From: Daphnia carinata
Taxonomy: Eukaryota > Arthropoda > Branchiopoda > Diplostraca > Daphniidae
Direction of reading: 5' to 3'
NCBI RefSeq assembly: GCF_022539665.2
Contig: NC_081337.1
Coordinates: forward strand, 10,533,768-10,597,767
Length of the DNA stretch: 64,000 nt
Below, piece by piece: positions 39,901 to 64,000 of the stretch. The position numbers were made by a program, and so were the translations under genes. Position 1 is the stretch's first letter. Every line of letters starts with the position of its first letter. The notes under the pieces were generated by a model. The model was given only the letters and a program-made list of their open reading frames with translations, searched no databases and was not told where the DNA came from.

Positions 39901-40561
39901 GAAAATGATACCTTAGCTGTGGTGATACATTTCAACACAAGGAAGAGAATCATTTTTGGCCCCCAAGAGTATCATCAGAACGCAACACGGGAGCACGACG
40001 CAACGATACAAAATCTCGGATCCCTCTGCCCATCTCTATCTATCTCCTGCTTCTGGATTCCTACAGGAACGTCTCAATCCAATCTTCTTCTTTCTCGTTT
40101 CGTATTTTCTTTAGTTGTTCCTGTAACCATGTTTTTTTTTTTCTCTCTCTCTCTCTCTCTCTTTTTCACATCTGTAAAGTACGATGTGTTGCGTACGTTG
40201 TGTATCTCATTTCTTGCTATTTTCTTTATCTCGCTCGACCTAGTGTGACTGTCTTTTCGTCTTTCATCTCGAGCATAACGCTCAGAGAATAGAGACGACC
40301 CTTAAAAATGCAAACGAAAAGGAGGAAAAGCCATGATCAACATGTCTTATTCATAGAGAAATGGAAAGATGGAACGAGACAAAGGAAAAGGAGGACCCAG
40401 CGATTGTGCTACGGCAACGTTCGTTGTGCGATATTAACACCCCGAGTCTCACCGTTAGATTCCACGTAGCAAGCCGAGACAATCCGCGACATCCAGAATG
40501 TGAAGAGCAGAACAAGACCCAAGATGCCTAACGGTGCCGTCACTGGGCCGCGAAGCTTCAT
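27965..40561 (-). CDS. Nicotinic acetylcholine receptor, alpha-type subunit (divergent)
   Basis: Coding exons (minus): 40453-40561, 35142-35323, 34456-34500, 33515-33624, 32843-33023, 32405-32759, 30810-30927, 30154-30559, 27965-28393; 644 aa, phases consistent. It is a pentameric ligand-gated cation channel subunit of the plasma membrane. A signal peptide (about 1-31, with LGILGLVLLFTFW) is followed by the ligand-binding domain: loop A WLPDIVLYNNADD; Cys-loop C182-C196 (13 residues between, with FPFDD); and adjacent cysteines C246-C247 in YSCCPEP, the alpha-subunit mark. M1-M3 follow (YYMVNVVLPCVMM; SGEKIALGITVLL; ITSISVVMTVIVL). A Ser/Gln-rich cytoplasmic loop of about 200 residues comes next, then M4 near the end (VDRILFWVFCIMT). 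GEK before M2 fits cation selectivity. It is nearer the alpha7/9-like group than the insect alpha1-4 group, but the M3 segment is unusual. Subtype assignment needs a tree. Confidence 0.93.
28560..29540 (-). pseudogene. Decayed multi-pass membrane protein in the last nAChR intron
   Basis: Between receptor exons 8 and 9, on the same strand, hydrophobic stretches with helix-like spacing remain: NGIFCLVLIANPFFFVIMF, then after an in-frame TAG, LFYTSAVFAYSQFLIYGTIH and SIWILTMVYVIAM, about 28640-28850. Upstream frames (about 28919-29538) are open but unconnected. The pattern could be a chemoreceptor (gustatory type) relic, since that family is multi-pass and often decayed in branchiopods, but no diagnostic motif is visible. 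Alternatively it may be a live gene with exons I have not resolved. Confidence 0.25.
35324..40452 (-). other. First nAChR intron (5.1 kb)
   Basis: This intron separates the signal-peptide exon from the ligand-binding-domain exons. It contains a pure C-run (35531-35548), C-runs near 36431-36440, several A- and T-runs and TC runs near 40142-40160. CTATAAAAG near 36685 looks like a TATA box, but no transcript could be tied to it. ORFs here lack recognisable protein. Confidence 0.5.
35531..35548. repeat. Poly(C) run, 18 bases
   Basis: An uninterrupted run of C inside the first receptor intron, read directly. Length is prone to sequencing error. Confidence 0.8.
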
Positions 40562-43168
40562 CTTTTTCGGTACAGAACGACGAAGAAAGATGAGGCAAAC
40601 AATCGATTCCGGGACAGATGTCGCAGCAACAAACCCCAAAAAATATGTAACGTTTAATTTGAATTTCGGTCACTGGAGAGCACTCGTCGTAACATTCAAT
40701 CAGCTAAACACACAAACAGTTGGAGGGGAAAAAGAAAAGAAATACGCGGAGAATTCAATGTCATCGAGCGCGCACAATGCGCGCTTCGTTCACGCATTCG
40801 CTCTCAAAGACCACTGACTGCCAAGCGTTGATATGATTTTCATTCGTTTGTTCCCTTTCCTCATTCAGCGGAGAAAAAGAAAAAAAAATTATAATAATAA
40901 AAGAACGCAATTGGAAATGGCTGATAAAACAATTGGGACAAAGCTGCTTGCCTTCTTTTCCGTGTCCACCTTGACTAGCTACTAGCTTCACTCCGTACCA
41001 GATCGACTCTGTAACCGGTTGTTCGTTTGTCGTTCGATGAAAATATTGACGCGGGCGCAGGCGTGCTGCTGCCGCGAACCGCCACCATCATCCCGAACAA
41101 CAGCAATATCGGCTAATACGTGTTTTTGGGTCCTTTACGTAGGAGGAAAGATTTAGGGAATGATCCTAGTGCTAGAAGCCATGACCATATTTCTCTTCAT
41201 TGCGTCTTCATATTTTTGTTTCGTTTGTTTTTAAACCGCAGCTTTTGGATACGTGACGATTACTGTTGATAACAAGCGCAATCAAGTTTGAACAAAAGAA
41301 GGCAACGTGTCGATAACAACGAGGCGATAGGCGTCGTTGAACGTGACACGCTTCAAACCAACACCGTGCGGTAACAATTCGCCCTTTTTTTTTCATATAA
41401 CATTTTTCTGTCGGTAATGCGAAGTCTAGTGCTATTCCAAAATGTATTTCTAAATTCAATTTTAAGTGTTATATTTTCCTACCCAGGAAATTAACGGATT
41501 ACTCGAGGAAACAGCACGTCGCATATTTCGACAAGCGTAACGAAGGACTAATTTCATCGCCGTGTGAAAAAAAAAAATAGAAGAAACGCGAAAATGCCCG
41601 GAAAATGAAGTGGATTCAGCGTGGAATGCGACGGATGACTAGCAGCAGCACGGAACCGTGATCGGCGGTCGAATGTGCGCTATTAAGCGCACTGATTTCG
41701 AATGACCGCCACGTACGCATATCATAAACTGTGCGTCGTATTCAATACAGCACCGTGTAGGGTCTAGACTGAATCTAATAGAGTCGTAAGTCACAAGCCA
41801 AAATGACGAACTCTTTGTCAAGCCAGGAAGCTCATAAGCACCCACTCGACTGTTATTACTATGTATACCACTGATGCGTTCACTGATACAGTGAGTAGAC
41901 ACACACTGCGACAGACGTGGCTGGACTTTTTTTTTTTTTCATCTCGCTTTTTGTGTCGTTTTGTCTTCCGTCGTCACTGATCCGGAAATCTCCTATGAGC
42001 TGCCAATGGCGGGAATTGCGAATTGGGCGCGCGCATTCGGTCGCAGAAGGCCACGGCCAATCTCTCTCTTTTTTTTTTCTTCCATTTTTTTTTATTTCTT
42101 TTACGCACACCAGGCATATCAGTATACGTTTAAAAAGAAATGTACAAACAGAGTGCATTTTTAGTTCCGAAATACAAACAGAGCGCCACCGCATTATGCA
42201 CATTTAAAAAAGTCAAGAGGCTTTTCGCCCTGTTCACGCATCACGTGCAATCGCTTTGATAGTCGCAGCACGAGTTTGCACCACTCTTTTCGCTTCCTTT
42301 AGACAATTTGTCTTCGTTATCGACCCCCCACTTCTTTCATCCTTTGATCGAAAAAAGAAACAGGAAAATAGAAGCCAAGCGGCGAAGAAATGAATCAACA
42401 TCAGTACGAGTCGTCTCAGTCATTTTTATCATCAACATTAGCTTATTGCTAATTCTTACAGTAGGCAGAATGCCAACTAGATTTGTCATCTTCGAATTGA
42501 AAACAATAGCGGAAGGGGGCGGGGGAATGATTTAAAACTTGGTAGCTCGTAGCTTGTACATAATGGGGGTTCATTCAGTTCAATTGAATCATCGATAACT
42601 AGGCTCTCAATTATAGCGTTCCGCCAGAGTGACATGAGAGCCATAGTTTCAATTAACACGTCGCAGCACCGTCCATATTCAAAGGGATTCAACATGCCTA
42701 CGGTAAGTTGATGCAAAGTTAATTTTCCCCCAAAAATCTCCAGCGGACTCACAAAAAAAAAAATCTCATTGGAAAATGCTAAAGGTTTTTAATAAAAATA
42801 CCAATGGCATTTCATTTCAAAGAATCCCTTATTGCTTTTTCTTCCACATCGATCCGCTAAAGTTTGAAGGGCGACTATGGAAAAGAATGCGAAATCCCAA
42901 TATATAATTCATCACTGGTGTCAGACGTTTTCGTGCGGGCGCAATCCGAGCCGCTTCATGAAAACGATTTTCAGCTATTTAGAACATCTTCTGTATGTAC
43001 ATTTCCCTAAAAGCAAGATATTCCCCTTCCGCGAACAGGATTGAGGTTTAGCGACCCGTGTAGCGGCAATAAGCTAACCGCCGGTAAAGAATGCGCTTGA
43101 TATGTCGATCGCTCATATGTCGTTGACAGATGTTGCCGAATGGCACCAAAAAAAAAAAAAAAACACAG

Positions 43169-43202
<34 letters not shown>

Positions 43203-43816
43203 AAAGAGTAAAAGGGAAACCACACTGACAGCACAGAAAATCAGCGTCTGTTTTTTTTTTATTATTATTGTTATTACAATTATTATTATTCAAGTCTCGT
43301 TGGGTCTTATCGGACATCCGGACCGGACGTTTGGGGTCGAAACAGATTTGAGCCAATTCCAGACGGCTGGAATCGTCAACTCGTTTCTCGTTATTAGATA
43401 TCTTTCGACCGCAATCAACGTCCGGCACCTGTTTCTCTCACAACGTCTCCGTGCGAGCCTTGTCACAGTCGGGATGACTTAATGTTTTGATTTCCGTTAT
43501 TTTGATTTGTTTTGTTTTTTTTTACTCCCATCGATACACAACTGCAGTACTTTATCGCGTAGCTCTCAGTCAACGTGTGACTGCCTTGCCAAGTCGAAAG
43601 CTGGATGCCGAACATCATCGAGACAGCCGTTCCATTCAGAGTCTTAAAGCTAATGACAACTCTTTGCTGCTAGTCGCCGTTTGATCGCTTGTCGCAAAGC
43701 TCTTTCTGCTTGACAACTTCTCACGATAAAACATCAAACAGCCATTAGCATCCCACCACTGTGTCCGCCTTATTCGATATACATCTTTCGAAAGAACAAA
43801 ATCACGTCGTCGAAAA
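40562..43816. other. Divergent intergenic region between nAChR and transglutaminase
   Basis: The receptor (minus) and transglutaminase (plus) are transcribed away from each other, so both promoters should lie in these 3.2 kb. No coding exon is recognised. A CA microsatellite lies at 43169-43197 beside an A-run. Candidate core promoter motifs are not distinctive enough to call. Confidence 0.45.
43169..43197. repeat. (AC)n microsatellite
   Basis: About 14 AC units follow an A-run in the transglutaminase upstream region. Confidence 0.85.
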
Positions 43817-49370
<5,554 letters not shown>

Positions 49371-50999
49371 AAAAACGAGTTGTCACATGTTGTCGAGTGC
49401 AAGTCCCTACACGCTTCGCTTTAATGCAACTTTCCCAGATAAATTCAAAATGCCTATTATGCAATCTAAACATGCTTACTCTTCTCACTCACGCCCACCC
49501 TAACTGGCCGCATATTTCAACGCATCCGATCGGCCGAGCCTCCGTGCGTGTAGTCGCTTGTAATAATGGAATCAATCACGCCGCACCTACCAAGTTCTGC
49601 CAGAGATTTGTTTTCGCGCTAAACCCCTGGAACATTCTAGCTAGTAAATATTTAAACAAGAAGAAATGCTTAATTCATTTTTTTTTCTCATTGAGTTCAA
49701 ATTTCTTTTTTCTTTTCGTTACGTGCTGCACTTGAAATACACAATGTATATCAACTGTAAATCGGAGCTCCCCACTGCGCTGGCTCTCTGATGTATGCTA
49801 AAAGATTCGCGCTCTAGGGTAAGCCGGTGCTGATCAAAATTTCGACCGATGGCTCCACCGCCAAACATATCCTTTTAAAGACTTTTTAAATGCATCGATT
49901 GCGTCGACAAAACCAAGACGGAAAAGAAAGTGGGTCTTTTTTTTTTTTGGTTGTACTGGTTGCGTATGTTACTCAACCGGCAGTCGTGAGTCACCAAAAA
50001 AAAACAAAAAAAACAGTGCCATCTATTGAGAAATATTGTAATTTTCTGCCTTAAGGTCGCAAGTGAATAAATCGCACGAATAACAAAAAAGAAAGAGTCA
50101 AAGAGATAAAAAAAAATATAAAATAAAATAATCTAAAACCCGGATGAAGGCGGGTTCTCTCACATTTCTATTTGTTTTGAACCGTATCAAGCTTCCCGTA
50201 TCTCCCGCTACTATCTCCAACGGCACACCACATAGGGAAACGATGTATATAACGCAACGGAAAGTCTACCGGTATGAAAAAACCTATACACGTTTTTTTT
50301 TTTTTTCTTTTTTTTTTCTCTTTCCACCACAGCAACTAGGCTGCCTAGTTGACGCGAGGGAAAGTTGCTCAAAATCTCTCTCTCTCAGTCTTTTTCTTAT
50401 TCTCTCTCTTAACGCTGCGCCAGTGCGTGTGTTCCAACAAAACCAGCAACCGCTCTCTATACATTCCACCGTCTTTCTATTTCTCTTGTTGTCAGCTCGT
50501 TTTATTTTATGTTGTTGTTTTTTTTTGTTCAGTTTCTTTCTTCTTCCAGTTGAAAGACGACCGAGACTGCGAACAGTTCGCACCGTATTCTCGCGCGGCT
50601 GGTCCGGCAAAAGAGCGGAAAAAATAATTTTTTTGTGTTAAAGCAAAGTTTTGAGTGTGTGACTTGAAGAAATCGCTTCAGTGATAACAATCTAAAACAG
50701 TTAACGTGGAACAAGTGGGCGACACTGTGCGTATTTTCACCAAAACGTTTAATTTTTAGATACTACTGAGATAAGGACGCATGGCAAAGTGAGCGATACG
50801 AGACAGTGCTGCTAACCGCGCCAGATTGAGAAAAACAGATAATATTGACAAGGAGTCAGTTGACAACACTGACACACGGCAACGAGCAGTTACAGTGATA
50901 CAGGATAGCAATTGAGTGATCGCGTCGATGTTGCAATCATCGACTATTACCGTTGGCGTTCTTCCAAAGGAATAGTTACGTAAAAGATCCTAAGCAAAA
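49371..50999. other. Intergenic: transglutaminase 3' end and myosin promoter/5' UTR
   Basis: No coding sequence is recognised. An AATAAA is at 50066-50071, with A-rich sequence after it that could end the transglutaminase mRNA. The stretch from about 50600 to 50999 probably holds the first myosin 5' UTR, since a start codon with an immediate donor lies at 51000. Confidence 0.4.
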
Positions 51000-63483
<12,484 letters not shown>

Positions 63484-64000
63484 GTAAGAATTCTTTTTCA
63501 ATTTACTCTCATCCATAAATTGAGCCAAAATGATCAAGGACAAGGACTCGATCAAACTGTCCATTTGCTAACAATCTAGAAACAACAACAAAAATATGCA
63601 AATGAGGTGGAGGTCGGGAGAAAAACGTTATGCTAATGCGGTTTCGAGGAATGGGAATTTTCAATCAGTTCGTGAGAAATCAGATGATAATGAGCTTTCC
63701 AATCGTCCCTTGGTTATATATTAGCTGTCGTATATCACGTCGATAACCGATCGCAATATGTGGCCATTTTTACTGGGACATAAAAAGAAACAAAAATAAT
63801 AATTCCCTTCGAAATGAGAAGCGAAAATCCCCAATGGCGTGCAATGTAAATATCTCAGCAAAGTAACAAAGGCCGACTTGTATATTGGCACGCAACTTGA
63901 GATAGGGGTTCCATTTTCTTTTAAGGACGATATGATGGCAGAAATCAGCACAGCAGAAAGCCGTTGCATTTTCCGAATAGTAGTAGTAGAATAACAAAAT
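63484..64000 (+). other. Myosin intron running out of the window
   Basis: From the donor GTAAGAATT at 63484 to the end no exon with SH3-domain sequence (such as an ALYDY or GWW..G motif) was found on the plus strand. The minus-strand frames here are not supported. Confidence 0.5.

Overview
The window reads as nuclear DNA of an arthropod, most likely a branchiopod crustacean such as Daphnia. Genes are split into many short exons with GT-AG introns of roughly 60-100 bases. The proteins match animal families closely, homopolymer and dinucleotide runs are abundant, and a vasa-like copy and a myosin IE/F-type gene are present. The genus is inferred from overall character and was not tested by a search.

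Layout from left to right: (1) 2541-9554 (+) is a Smaug/SAMD4 translational repressor in 10 coding exons, giving 919 aa. (2) 11380-14829 (+) is an FBXO11-type F-box, beta-helix and UBR-finger protein in 10 exons, giving 938 aa. (3) 16661-17097 (-) is ribosomal protein S21 in 4 coding exons, giving exactly 83 aa. (4) 17.8-27.3 kb is a degenerate accessory block. It holds two convergent decayed copies of an unrecognised gene, and between them a large palindrome with 466-base arms that are almost identical (19535-20000 and 20748-21213) inside an older, diverged inverted duplication that carries tRNA-like sequences. It also holds a basic nuclear-protein ORF, a broken vasa-type DEAD-box helicase copy and small hairpin or dispersed repeats. 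(5) 27965-40561 (-) is a nicotinic acetylcholine receptor alpha-type subunit in 9 coding exons, giving 644 aa, with a 5.1-kb first intron and decayed membrane-protein sequence in its last intron. (6) 43817-49370 (+) is a transglutaminase in 15 exons, giving 761 aa with the Cys-His-Asp triad intact. (7) 51000-63483 (+) is a long-tailed class I myosin (IE/IF type). It has motor, IQ, TH1 and proline-rich TH2 regions and continues beyond the window, where an SH3 exon is expected. It has a candidate alternative first coding exon at 52216-52512, and a separate intronless secreted Ser/Thr/Glu-rich gene (55542-57389, minus) lies inside its 4.2-kb intron.

The genes do not form a pathway or operon; this is an ordinary eukaryotic neighbourhood. 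Smaug acts in mRNA repression, FBXO11 in SCF ubiquitylation, RpS21 in the 40S ribosome, the receptor in cholinergic signalling, transglutaminase in protein cross-linking such as haemolymph clotting or cuticle, and myosin I at actin-membrane contacts. The exon joins given here were checked by hand for reading phase across every junction. The five main spliced genes keep an open frame throughout.

The feature most worth following is the 19.4-21.4 kb palindrome. Its arms are nearly identical although both their inner and outer flanks have diverged, and each arm carries a TATA-like box, three successive stem-loops and an AATAAA. That suggests recent gene conversion, or selection on a small structured transcript.
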